From a virus: a stretch of 26,775 nt of DNA. The position numbers and the translations under genes were made by a program. Positions 7,401 through 14,720 of the stretch are shown here, piece by piece; the stretch's first letter is position 1; every line of letters begins with the position of its first letter. The notes under the pieces are model-generated. The model was not told the origin of the DNA. It did no database searches and saw only the letters and a program-made list of their open reading frames with translations. The stretch is taken from IMG/VR virus record IMGVR_UViG_3300020141_000342, positions 1 to 26,775 of that record. One strand, given 5' to 3'.

Positions 7401-9057
7401 GATTGCAGGAGTTGACTATAACACAACAAATACCACTGTTGTAACGCTCACATCTAATGCAGTGGCTAGCGATATTGTTCAAATTACAACCTTGAATGAT
7501 GCTTCGCTTACTCTTGGAGCTCAAGGTGCTACTGGTGCTCAAGGCGCTCAAGGTGCACAAGGTGATACTGGTGCTCAAGGTGCAACAGGAGCTCAAGGCA
7601 CAACTGGCGCCCAAGGCGCTACGGGTGCTCAAGGTGCCCAAGGTGTAACTGGTGCGCAAGGTGCTCAAGGCGATACTGGTGCTCAAGGTGCAGCGGCGGT
7701 TGTAGGCGGATCGAATACACACATACAATTTAATGATTCTACCAGTTCTAACGGATCTGCCGGATTCACGTTTAACAAGACAAGTAATAACGTTACGGTT
7801 GCTAATAATATATCTGCTACTACCGGTACATTTGCTGGGGCAGTATCGGGCATCACAACATTAGCTGCCGGCAATACGACGATTACTGGGGATGTTACAG
7901 TTTCTGGTAATCTTACTATATCTGGTACGAGAACATATGTCAATACAACGACACTTGATGTTGGCGATAATATTGTCACGCTGAATGCAGATCTCGGCGC
8001 TAATCCTCCTACTGAGAATGCTGGTCTCGAGATTATGCGTGGGACATCTTCCAATGTTCAGTTTATGTGGGACGAGACAAACGATCGCTGGTCAACCAAT
8101 AGCCAACCGCTCGCCGTTTCATCGCTCGTAGCCGCAGGTGCAGCATCAGGAATTACAACATTAGCTGCTGGTAATACTACCATCACTGGCTTTGCTAATG
8201 TTACCAGCACCATTCAAGGTGGGTCGTCCTTAACTATTGCAGGTGCTGCTTCTGGTATCACCACCCTTGCCGCTGGTAATACAACGATTACTGGGTTTGC
8301 GACAGTAGCATCAGCTAGAGGAGCGGTTGCGGTTCCAACTGCAGGTCAAAATAACTCTGCTTTCTATGTAAGTGGTTCTGATACAGCATATGGTTTGTTG
8401 TTTGGTGCAGATCCTGCTACAGGTAAAGGTTGGATTCAGTCTCAGCGCACAGATGGCACTGCTACTACTTATAACTTAAAGTTAAATCCTACGGGATCAG
8501 GCATTGAAGCCGGCAATACAACGATTACTGGTTTTGCAAATGTATCTGTTTCTGTGAATTCGGCACTGTTTACAGTTGGAACATCAGTCGTGATCAATGC
8601 GACATCAATGAATACAAGCGGTGGACAGTTCGTTGCTAACTCAACCGGTATTTATGTTTCTGGTTCAATCACTTCAGCGTGTTCTAGTTTTGTTGTTAGT
8701 AGTACTGGAGTATTAACATCACCCGACCTCGTTGACGCAGTGGGTTACAAAGGACTGCCGCAAAACGCCAAAACTGCAGCTTATGGGTTGGTACTTGCTG
8801 ACATGGGTAAGATGATCAATACCACGACAGGAGGTGTAGTAATTCCAGCAAACGCCAACGTGGCCTTCCCACTTGGATCGACGATTGTTATCTATAATAA
8901 CAGCGCATCCAGTCAAACGATTAGCATCACGACTGACACCATCTATCTTGCTGGTACGGCTACAACCGGTTCACGCACATTAGCGCAGCGCGGCCTTGCA
9001 ACATGTGTAAAGGTTGCCAACACGACTTGGGTCGTTTCCGGAGCAGGTGTCACCTGA
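4447..9057 (+). CDS. Giant collagen-like tail fibre protein (1536 aa)
   Basis: I chose the ATG at 4447, 6 nt after GAGG; a TTG two codons earlier is less likely. Residues 1-60 resemble the fibre attachment domain. A 79-residue beta module (MNTYTFTV... [20 protein letters not shown]) occurs three times, at 4741-4977, 6292-6528 and 7279-7515. Between the modules lie Gly-X-Y blocks, mostly GAQ and GAT: 4978-5409 (48 triplets), about 5768-6273, 6529-7260 and 7516-7692. A different globular domain interrupts at about 5410-5767. The C-terminal 450 residues carry [14 protein letters not shown] repeats and a globular end. Collagen-like repeats form trimeric triple helices. In these blocks Pro appears only in the X position, while Thr is frequent in Y. 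The protein is probably a long host-binding fibre. DNA repeats make length variation likely. Confidence 0.88.
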   Translation: MANKFQFKRTTVAGRTANTTDVANSGFIDNGEFAVNLTDRKVFSSDAANAIFEVGSNLSSLAVVTIVANGSSGSGGQVLSSNGTGLYWGIGGEANAATMNTYTFTVTSNTTVFTGTDDTSNTFIYTAGLESVFINGSRQIAGVDYNTTNTTVLTLTANAIAGDIVQVTTLNGASLTLGSQGVQGATGAQGVAGAQGATGAQGAQGATGAQGVIGAQGVIGAQGAQGDTGAQGAQGVIGPQGIAGAQGAQGDTGAQGATGAQGSTGAQGAQGVTGNTGAQGVVGDTGAQGATGNTGAQGATGAQGVAGDTGAQGAQGNDGNFGGATFDYTFDTSTSAADPGTGKIRFNNADVTLASAIYIDASNDAATNIQSFLNTIDDSTSTIKGHFRISNRLDASDFALFTISSLTNNTGWFTVNCAYVSGSASSFTNLEDIIITFARTGDRGDTGAQGAQGVQGATGAQGAQGDTGAQGAQGTTGNTGAQGAQGAQGAQGAQGAQGAVGAQGAQGVAGDTGAQGATGAQGATGNTGAQGIAGAQGSQGATGAQGAEGAASTVAGPQGTTGSQGAQGPQGAQGAEGAASSVAGPQGSTGAQGAQGAQGPQGVIGAQGVASNSATMNTYTFTVASNTTVFTGTDDTSNTFVYTPGLENVFINGSRQIAGVDYNTTNTTVMTLTANALAGDIVQVTTFSDLVIVVGTQGATGAQGVIGAQGATGAQGAQGAQGGTGAQGVQGATGAQGAQGDTGAQGATGAQGTTGAQGAQGVIGPQGVTGAQGAQGAQGAQGITGDTGAQGATGAQGAQGAQGDASTVAGPQGTTGAQGSQGATGAQGATGAQGAQGETGNTGAQGATGNTGAQGAQGITGAQGATGNTGAQGIQGDTGAQGATGSQGVTGAQGAQGVTGAQGAQGAASSVAGPQGVTGAQGATGAQGAQGVIGAQGVASNLATMNTYTFTVISNTTVFTGADDTANTLIYTVGLESVFINGSRQIAGVDYNTTNTTVVTLTSNAVASDIVQITTLNDASLTLGAQGATGAQGAQGAQGDTGAQGATGAQGTTGAQGATGAQGAQGVTGAQGAQGDTGAQGAAAVVGGSNTHIQFNDSTSSNGSAGFTFNKTSNNVTVANNISATTGTFAGAVSGITTLAAGNTTITGDVTVSGNLTISGTRTYVNTTTLDVGDNIVTLNADLGANPPTENAGLEIMRGTSSNVQFMWDETNDRWSTNSQPLAVSSLVAAGAASGITTLAAGNTTITGFANVTSTIQGGSSLTIAGAASGITTLAAGNTTITGFATVASARGAVAVPTAGQNNSAFYVSGSDTAYGLLFGADPATGKGWIQSQRTDGTATTYNLKLNPTGSGIEAGNTTITGFANVSVSVNSALFTVGTSVVINATSMNTSGGQFVANSTGIYVSGSITSACSSFVVSSTGVLTSPDLVDAVGYKGLPQNAKTAAYGLVLADMGKMINTTTGGVVIPANANVAFPLGSTIVIYNNSASSQTISITTDTIYLAGTATTGSRTLAQRGLATCVKVANTTWVVSGAGVT

Positions 9058-9872
9058 TGACTGGTATTCTCTGTGCATTGGTTGGATCAGGTAGTGCAGC
9101 CCCTGTAATTGCAACTTACACAATAGGTGCTTTTGGAGCTGGCGGATCGGGCGCGTCGAACGGCAGTACTGGTGGCACAACCACGTTTATCCTGAGTGGC
9201 ACAACTTTGACTGCTGCTGGCGGCGGGGGAGGCAATTATAACTCTGCTTCTACTTCCTCAGGGGGTACGGCATCTGGAGGAACAACTAATTCAACCGGAG
9301 GTACAGGAGGTGGTGCCTCCGGCGACGTAGGTGGCGCAGGTGGTGGTGGCATAGGAGGTGTAGCCGGGGCTAGCAGTTTAGGGAGTAGTGGCCAGAATGG
9401 AGCGGCAGCGACTTATTTGACCGGACTGCAGACGGCTCTAACCGCGCTTGGATACACAGGCTCGCCTGGTAGTGGATCACCCGCCGGGGACAACACGACC
9501 GCAAATGACAACTACGGCGGGCCCGCAGACGGTCCTGGCTGCGGCGGCGGTGGGGCAGGGTATTGGGGTGGCGGCGGTGGCAGCGGCCGGCTTGGCGGTG
9601 GAGGGGGCGGAGCGGCTGGCTACACAGGCAGCGCGACCGGCGGCGATGGCGGCTTCGGGCTTATCGTGATTGAACGTATCACCAACGGCACAACTGTAAG
9701 AGAAGCCTTAACATCAGGGTCTTCGGCTTTGTACACAATCCCCAGTGGGACTACGTCTTTAACTGTTTGGGCCATCGGCGGTGGCGGCGGTGGCGCTGGC
9801 AGCACTAGTGATGGCACTGCGGGTGGAGGAGGTGCTGCTGGTGGTACGGCGCGCCGCGAGTTCACGTTCTAA
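9057..9872 (+). CDS. Glycine-rich putative fibre-tip adhesin (271 aa)
   Basis: The ATG at 9057 overlaps the fibre stop as ATGA, so the gene is coupled to the fibre. After a short hydrophobic start ([12 protein letters not shown]) the protein is dominated by poly-Gly runs such as GGGGGN, GGAGGGGIGG and GGGGAGYWGGGGG. It has a C-terminal strand (LYTIPSGTTSLTVWAIGGGG) like the Gly-rich domain of phage surface proteins. A glycine-rich protein directly after a long fibre recalls gp38 adhesins of T2/S16-like phages, which cap gp37 with a polyglycine-II sandwich. That analogy is an inference, not a homology I can prove. The gene is far more G+C-rich than its neighbours (48 of 60 bases at 9541-9600), partly because Gly codons are G-rich. 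Confidence 0.7.
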   Translation: MTGILCALVGSGSAAPVIATYTIGAFGAGGSGASNGSTGGTTTFILSGTTLTAAGGGGGNYNSASTSSGGTASGGTTNSTGGTGGGASGDVGGAGGGGIGGVAGASSLGSSGQNGAAATYLTGLQTALTALGYTGSPGSGSPAGDNTTANDNYGGPADGPGCGGGGAGYWGGGGGSGRLGGGGGGAAGYTGSATGGDGGFGLIVIERITNGTTVREALTSGSSALYTIPSGTTSLTVWAIGGGGGGAGSTSDGTAGGGGAAGGTARREFTF

Positions 9873-10011
9873 GGAGCAAAAATTATGACTGAATACCATC
9901 AAGCCTTTCACACTATTACGATATAGCGCGAGATGCGTTCATCAATAACCACACACAAAGAGTTTAAAGTTATAAATACAATAGAATAAAATCTGTGGGA
10001 TAGGGAACCAG
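9873..10011 (+). other. Intergenic region with a 13-codon micro-ORF
   Basis: Just after the adhesin stop, GGAG at 9873-9876 precedes an ATG at 9885 that opens a 13-codon frame (MTEYHQAFHTITI) closing at TAG 9926. The frame has a proper ribosome site but is too short to judge. It may be a leader peptide or the remnant of a gene lost when the adhesin was exchanged. The rest of the gap holds the late promoter box at 9971-9978 and the leader of the next gene. Confidence 0.35.
9971..9978 (+). promoter_or_regulatory. Late promoter box TATAAATA
   Basis: Perfect T4 late consensus, 33 nt before the ATG at 10012. It probably starts the transcript for the fibre-type gene, the decapeptide-repeat gene and the closely packed modification genes downstream. 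No comparable box lies between genes again until 15748. Confidence 0.7.
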
Positions 10012-11451
10012 ATGACACCGAATAATTTTAGAATCAAAAACGGGTTAACCGTATCGAATGGCGTAACAATATCGGCAGGCAACGTTGTAATTACGAGCGG
10101 TCAACTCGTCATTGGTGCTACTGCAATTAACGCTACCTCGCTGAGTGACGGAGCCAATAACGCATATACGAATGCAATTACAATTGCCGCCAATGCCAGC
10201 AATCTGACTTCAGGTACAGTGGCAATTGCTCGAATTCCAACTGCTGATTCAGTAAGCAATACCTCGATCTCTCATGTGCCTACTGCTAATAATGTCAAGA
10301 CTGCATATGATGCGGCGATCGCAGCCAACACTCTTGCCAATACTGCAGCGACTGCAGCAGGAACTGCATACAGTAACGGCGTAACATATACTGATACGAA
10401 AATCGGAACTGCCAATACTGCAATGGTTGCAAATGCCGATGCAGCATATACCAATGCGACTATCTTTGCAGCGAATGCTTCGAATGCAAACAATGGTACA
10501 TTAGCGTTTGCTCGATTGCCTTCATTGTTTGTTGGAACGACAACGATTCAGTCGACGAGTGCTGCACAAGCAGTCAGTGGCATTACAACTCTTGCCGCCG
10601 GTAACACGACGATTACCGGAGATATTACGGTTTCTGGTAATCTCACTATCAATGGTACCACAACGAATATAAATTCTACAAATCTTCTTGTAGAAGATAA
10701 AAATATTATACTTGGTGATGTGACTACTCCATCTGATGTCACTGCCGATGGCGGCGGTATTACTCTCAAAGGTGGTACCGATAAAACATTTAACTGGGTT
10801 GATGCAACTGACAGCTGGACCGCTTCAGAACATATCGATCTTGCGGCCGGTAAAGTCTATAAGATCGGTACTACTACTATTGCTAACTCTACAGCTTTAG
10901 GTACTGGAATTCTTGCGTCGTCTCTTACCTCTGTTGGTACTTTAAGTTCTCTTACACTCGGTGGAGCTTTATCAGGTGTCACAACTGCAGCGATGGGTAA
11001 TACCACAGTTACTGGTTTTGCCAACGTAACCACTACCATGCAAGTCGGCGGTGTCACTACACTCGCCGCAAACTTAGTAATGGCGAACAATTTTATTACT
11101 CGCCCAGTGCTAGCAGGTTACTCTGAACATGAAGTGTCAAATGCGGCAGTTACTGGTACATTTACGTTGGACTTTGCGACTGCAAACTTCTTCGATCTTA
11201 CACTTACTGGAAATACGACAATCTCACCATCTGGAATTCCAGCCAATACAAGAATGGTTTCTGCTACACTTGTAGCCAAACAAGATGCGACCGGAGGAAG
11301 AACGATCACATGGCCGGCAGGTACTAAATATGCGGGTGCTGTCTCTCCTCCTGCAACAACCAACGCAAACGCTGTCGATATCTGGTCGATTATGACGTAC
11401 GATGCAGGCAATACTTACATTGTTTCGTTGTCAGTGAAGAATGCGAGCTAA
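10012..11451 (+). CDS. Tail fibre-type structural protein (479 aa)
   Basis: The N-terminal third is Ala/Asn/Thr-rich with helix-like repeats (AYTNAITIAANASN, NTLANTAATAAGTAYSNGV). Then comes [20 protein letters not shown] and a conserved fibre segment with INGTTTNINSTNLLVEDKNI and DGGGITLKGGTDKTFNWVDA (about residues 185-285), seen in many marine T4-like fibres. The C-terminal 110 residues form a beta domain (GTFTLDFATANFFDLTLTGN, RTITWPAGTKYAG) typical of fibre ends. It is probably a trimeric virion fibre. The [14 protein letters not shown] unit is shared with the collagen-like fibre, pointing to module exchange between the two genes. The next gene starts 3 nt downstream. Confidence 0.8.
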   Translation: MTPNNFRIKNGLTVSNGVTISAGNVVITSGQLVIGATAINATSLSDGANNAYTNAITIAANASNLTSGTVAIARIPTADSVSNTSISHVPTANNVKTAYDAAIAANTLANTAATAAGTAYSNGVTYTDTKIGTANTAMVANADAAYTNATIFAANASNANNGTLAFARLPSLFVGTTTIQSTSAAQAVSGITTLAAGNTTITGDITVSGNLTINGTTTNINSTNLLVEDKNIILGDVTTPSDVTADGGGITLKGGTDKTFNWVDATDSWTASEHIDLAAGKVYKIGTTTIANSTALGTGILASSLTSVGTLSSLTLGGALSGVTTAAMGNTTVTGFANVTTTMQVGGVTTLAANLVMANNFITRPVLAGYSEHEVSNAAVTGTFTLDFATANFFDLTLTGNTTISPSGIPANTRMVSATLVAKQDATGGRTITWPAGTKYAGAVSPPATTNANAVDIWSIMTYDAGNTYIVSLSVKNAS

Positions 11452-11454
11452 GAT

Positions 11455-12639
11455 ATGGGTATTGGTGGCGGTTCTAAATTTACACTCGAAAAAACTTGGA
11501 GAGCAAGCGGCGTCGGTAAGACTAAGTTTAATGCACCAAGCAATATCGCGATTCCTTATGGTAGAAATAGTATTCTTGTTTCAGGACAAGGCGGTATTGG
11601 CACAGCTTTAATTCCTGGGCCTGGAGCTAACTTTAATATTGTTGCAGGAACCGGTACCGGTACATTCAATATAGTTCCTGGACCTGGAGCTAACTTTAAT
11701 ATTGTTCCTGGAACTGGAAGCACATTTAATATTGTTGCAGGAACTGGTACCGGTACATTTAACAAAACTCCTGGTCCTGGTACCGGTACATTCAATATTA
11801 CTGCAGGAACTGGTACCGGTACATTTAATAAAGTTGCAGGAACTGGTGCTGGATTTAATGTTGTTGGGGGAAATGTATCAGGAAGTAACGTTACACCAGG
11901 AACTAGTGCTGGATTTAATGTTGTTGCAGGAACTGGTGCTGGATTTAACGTAGTTCCTGGCAATGTGTCTGGAAGTAACGTGACACCAGGAAATAGTGCT
12001 GGATTTAATGTTACTCCCGGACCCGTCGCATTCATTTTTAAAGGTTCTACTTTCTACAATGCTCCAAGCCCCGGGCCGGAGAACTTCAATGCTCCTTCTC
12101 CTGGACCATCAAACTTCAATGCACCTTCGAACGGTCCTCAAAACTTTAATGCACCTTCGAACGGTCCTCAAAACTTTAATGCTCCAAGCCCCGGTCCTGC
12201 AAACTACAATGCCTTTGCCAACGGGCCACAAAACTTCAATGCGCCTACAAACGGGCCACAAAACTTTAATGCACCTACCAACGGGCCACAAAACTTTAAT
12301 GCACCTACAAACGGTCCACAAAACTTCAATGCGCCTACTAACGGGCCTCAGAACTTCAATGCGCCTACTAACGGGCCACAAAACTTCAATGCGCCTACTA
12401 ACGGACCGCAAAACTTTAATGCTCCTACAAATGGCCCACAGAATTTTAATGCTCCTACTCCGGCGGTTCCAGGAAATGCAGCAAACGCCCTCGGTATTAC
12501 TTTCCCCGGATCAAATGCCGGCGGTACGCCTGCACCCGTAATAAATAGTCAGAGGGCAAGCTACTATGATTTTCCGGATGGCGCTTCACATTCGGTAACT
12601 GTGGCACCTGGAGGATATATTGAAATAACAATTGAATAA
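11455..12639 (+). CDS. Decapeptide-repeat virion protein, Pro/Asn-rich (394 aa)
   Basis: An N-terminal domain (KFTLEKTWRASGVGKTKFNA, VSGQGGIG; residues 1-45) is followed by two repeat arrays. The first (about 52-190) has imperfect 10-11-residue units like GTGTGTFNIVA and GPGANFNIVP. The second (12058-12447) has thirteen exact 30-bp units; seven read NAPTNGPQNF and the others are variants such as NAPSPGPSNF. The C terminus is a short beta domain ending VAPGGYIEITIE. The repeats may form a regular elongated beta structure on the virion. No ribosome site is obvious, and the 3-nt gap suggests coupling to the upstream fibre. The 22-nt gap to a prolyl-hydroxylase-type gene makes the repeat prolines candidate targets. 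Family not recognised. Confidence 0.72.
   Translation: MGIGGGSKFTLEKTWRASGVGKTKFNAPSNIAIPYGRNSILVSGQGGIGTALIPGPGANFNIVAGTGTGTFNIVPGPGANFNIVPGTGSTFNIVAGTGTGTFNKTPGPGTGTFNITAGTGTGTFNKVAGTGAGFNVVGGNVSGSNVTPGTSAGFNVVAGTGAGFNVVPGNVSGSNVTPGNSAGFNVTPGPVAFIFKGSTFYNAPSPGPENFNAPSPGPSNFNAPSNGPQNFNAPSNGPQNFNAPSPGPANYNAFANGPQNFNAPTNGPQNFNAPTNGPQNFNAPTNGPQNFNAPTNGPQNFNAPTNGPQNFNAPTNGPQNFNAPTNGPQNFNAPTPAVPGNAANALGITFPGSNAGGTPAPVINSQRASYYDFPDGASHSVTVAPGGYIEITIE
12058..12447 (+). repeat. Tandem 30-bp repeat array, 13 units
   Basis: Thirteen in-frame 30-nt units encode N-A-P-[ST]-[NP]-G-P-x-N-[FY] variants. Unit 6 begins NAFAN. Synonymous differences between units show that the array is not freshly amplified, but it should still recombine in frame. 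Confidence 0.95.
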
Positions 12640-12661
12640 GTGATTTGAAGAAGGATTTACT

Positions 12662-13255
12662 ATGGCATATACTATCCCTAAATATGGGAAACAATTGAAC
12701 TGCTTTTCTGTGTGGACAGGAGGATTTACTCCCGAAGAAGTCGATAAAATTATTGACATAGAAAAACTTCAAGAATTCGAAAAAGGCAGAATTGGACAAG
12801 ATTTAAATTCTCCGGCTCCAGTCGAAACTCGCGACTCAGATATCTCATGGATACATCACGACCAACATAGCGATTGGTTATTTCAGAGAATGTCTGGAAT
12901 AATATCAATAGTCAACGGTGATCATTTTATGTACAACATTGAAGGTGTCGAAGCTTTTCAGTACTCTAAATATGGTCCTAATCAACACTATACTTGGCAT
13001 TGGGACGTCGAGTTTGGTTGGCAGAAATATATAAGAAAGATATCGGCATCATTACTTCTCTCAGATCCGAATGAATACGAAGGCGGTGAATTAGAGATTA
13101 TTAATAATGGAAATCTTGAAGAAAAACTCTCGTTTAAACCAAATAAAGGTGACGTTGTATTTTTTGCTTCATGGATGCCACATCGCGTAGTGCCGGTCAC
13201 TTCTGGTTTACGTAAAAGTCTTGTAGCATGGGTAATGGGTGAAAGAGAATGTTAA
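12662..13255 (+). CDS. 2OG-Fe(II) oxygenase, prolyl 4-hydroxylase/PKHD type (197 aa)
   Basis: The enzyme fold is indicated by the iron ligands H113-W-D115 (in TWHWDVEFG) and H174 (WMPHRVVPV), with R184 (SGLRKSLVAW) as the 2-oxoglutarate-binding residue. Between them are the typical strands LLLSDPNEYEGGELEI and GDVVFFASWMPH. This is the P4Hc layout of bacterial and phage PKHD hydroxylases, and the length fits. Such enzymes hydroxylate a residue, often proline, using O2 and 2-oxoglutarate. The substrate is not visible. The neighbouring Pro-rich repeat protein (22 nt upstream) and the collagen-like fibre are candidates by position. An AAGGA ribosome site precedes the ATG. The end overlaps the next gene by 7 nt. 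Probably cytoplasmic. Confidence 0.88.
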   Translation: MAYTIPKYGKQLNCFSVWTGGFTPEEVDKIIDIEKLQEFEKGRIGQDLNSPAPVETRDSDISWIHHDQHSDWLFQRMSGIISIVNGDHFMYNIEGVEAFQYSKYGPNQHYTWHWDVEFGWQKYIRKISASLLLSDPNEYEGGELEIINNGNLEEKLSFKPNKGDVVFFASWMPHRVVPVTSGLRKSLVAWVMGEREC

Positions 13256-13986
13256 GTTGGAATCTTTTTAAGAAGAAACCTATCATCGAGTTTTATTGTC
13301 ATCGAGATGATGTCGAAGTATTGCCTCAGCCAAAACCCGCGGCAAAATATATGCCAGAATGGTATAAGAAGATTCCACCATTGATTACTGATGGAAGAGA
13401 TGATCGCGACTGGACTGGTTCACATAGTTTTACGGCAAAAAAATGCATGCCAATGATCGACGCCATGTCACTCGGATATGTCATTCCACTTATCGGTGAT
13501 CTCACGGTGAGATCAAATGATGACTGCAGTACAATAGAGGTGACATCTTCGCCTCAAATCAATGTATGTGAGTTTCATGACATTCGACAACTCGGAGAAA
13601 GATCTGCTCCTGGATTTCCTGCACCTCCTCTCAAGTTTGTCAATCCATGGATTGTAAAGACTGCTCCAGGTTGGTCGACTCTTTTTATAGCACCGATTAA
13701 TAACTTCGAAAGCCATTTTACATGTCTGTCAGGATTAGTTGATACAGATACATATCCGAAGGAAGTCAATTTCCCAGCAATCTGGCACACTCCAAATGCC
13801 GACGTACTTTTACTTGCTGGTACACCCTTAGTCATTGCTATTCCAATTAAGCGCGATGCTGTTCCATCAAAACCTACCATCAGAGATATGAAAGAAGATG
13901 AACACCGCTTAATTAATATCATATCAAAGATGCAAAATACTCGAAGAAGCGTATACACAAAAGAATTGAGAGTACCGAGAAAATGA
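13249..13986 (+). CDS. Conserved phage protein, DUF6065-like, paralogue 1 (245 aa)
   Basis: The start lies inside the end of the hydroxylase gene. The protein opens with MLSWNLFKKKP and has a CMPMIDAMSLGYVIPL segment and a core NPWIVKTAPGWSTLFIAPIN, then LSGLVDTDTYP and LLLAGTPLVIAIPIKRD. This pattern resembles the DUF6065 group of uncharacterised proteins; I hold that name loosely. No metal or nucleotide motif stands out. It has the same length as its downstream neighbour and is alignable with it, so the pair arose by duplication. Location between a hydroxylase and a glycosyltransferase suggests a part in the same modification process, but the role is unknown. Confidence 0.65.
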   Translation: MLSWNLFKKKPIIEFYCHRDDVEVLPQPKPAAKYMPEWYKKIPPLITDGRDDRDWTGSHSFTAKKCMPMIDAMSLGYVIPLIGDLTVRSNDDCSTIEVTSSPQINVCEFHDIRQLGERSAPGFPAPPLKFVNPWIVKTAPGWSTLFIAPINNFESHFTCLSGLVDTDTYPKEVNFPAIWHTPNADVLLLAGTPLVIAIPIKRDAVPSKPTIRDMKEDEHRLINIISKMQNTRRSVYTKELRVPRK

Positions 13987-14720
13987 AAAATCTATTTTCT
14001 TTTTTAAAACCAAAGAAAGATATTGAATTCGTAGATACTAAGAAGTTATCTTATCATAACTTTTCTGTTGAACGGGCCATTGATGTTCCAACGAATACAC
14101 GTAAGGTTCAACAAGACAAGTATGGCAAACATTTGATGCCGCTGTGCCCGGGAATTTTAGACTATGCACAATTTGGATACATCATTCCGGCCTGGGTAGA
14201 TATTCATATTATGGCAAATAAAGCTGGTACTTCTTGGTATATCGGTGATCGAGGTCCTCGCGGAGATCGTGGGTTCGACAATGCTATAAAGATGGATGAA
14301 AAGTTCGTCGAAGGTGCATTTACTCCAGTTGGAATTGATCCTACAGCAATCTTATTTCCATCTCCTTGGAAAATTTTTACTCAAAAAAATATCAGCGCAT
14401 TGTTGATGCCGGCATTTTATCATTCTACTTTTCTCGACGATCTGTATGTTGTTCCCGGTTTGGTAGATTACAAAAACTTCCATGTTGTAAATTGGATTTG
14501 TATGCCGAAGAGAGAATGCAACGTCCATATCAAAGCGGGAGAACCTTTAATGCATGTAATTCCTTTCCTCAATAAAGAGATTAGTGCTTCTGTTGGTCCG
14601 GCCTCAGATGAGAAAATAGATAAAACTATGAATCTAATTCCCGGAGACGATAAGCAATACTATCGAAAGTTTATGGGAATGAAAAAGAAATTTAATATGC
14701 AAAAAGAAGAGATTAAATAA
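13983..14720 (+). CDS. Conserved phage protein, paralogue 2 of the preceding gene (245 aa)
   Basis: It starts with ATGA overlap. It begins MKNLFSFLKPKKD, contains LCPGILDYAQFGYIIPAWVD matching the CMPMIDAMSLGYVIPL part of its neighbour, then SPWKIFTQKNISALLMPAFY, VPGLVDYKNF and IKAGEPLMHVIPFLNK, in the same order as in paralogue 1. Differences are large, so the duplication is old or the genes were acquired as a pair. The C terminus is basic (KKKFNMQKEEIK). It overlaps the next gene by one base (TAATG). No catalytic residues can be named. A heteromeric pair is possible. Confidence 0.65.
   Translation: MKNLFSFLKPKKDIEFVDTKKLSYHNFSVERAIDVPTNTRKVQQDKYGKHLMPLCPGILDYAQFGYIIPAWVDIHIMANKAGTSWYIGDRGPRGDRGFDNAIKMDEKFVEGAFTPVGIDPTAILFPSPWKIFTQKNISALLMPAFYHSTFLDDLYVVPGLVDYKNFHVVNWICMPKRECNVHIKAGEPLMHVIPFLNKEISASVGPASDEKIDKTMNLIPGDDKQYYRKFMGMKKKFNMQKEEIK

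Noticed and set aside
4978-7692. Collagen-type prolyl hydroxylation of the Gly-X-Y blocks
   Set aside because: Prolines are few and only in the X position, so the textbook Y-position substrate is absent; the repeat protein at 11455 is the better candidate.
12058-12447. CRISPR-like array (regular 30-bp repeats)
   Set aside because: The repeats are contiguous, without spacers, and stay in frame with a clear protein; they are coding repeats.
11556-12541. Other-frame and antisense proteins over the decapeptide-repeat gene
   Set aside because: They only mirror the repeat array, have no ribosome sites, and overlap a gene that is well supported.
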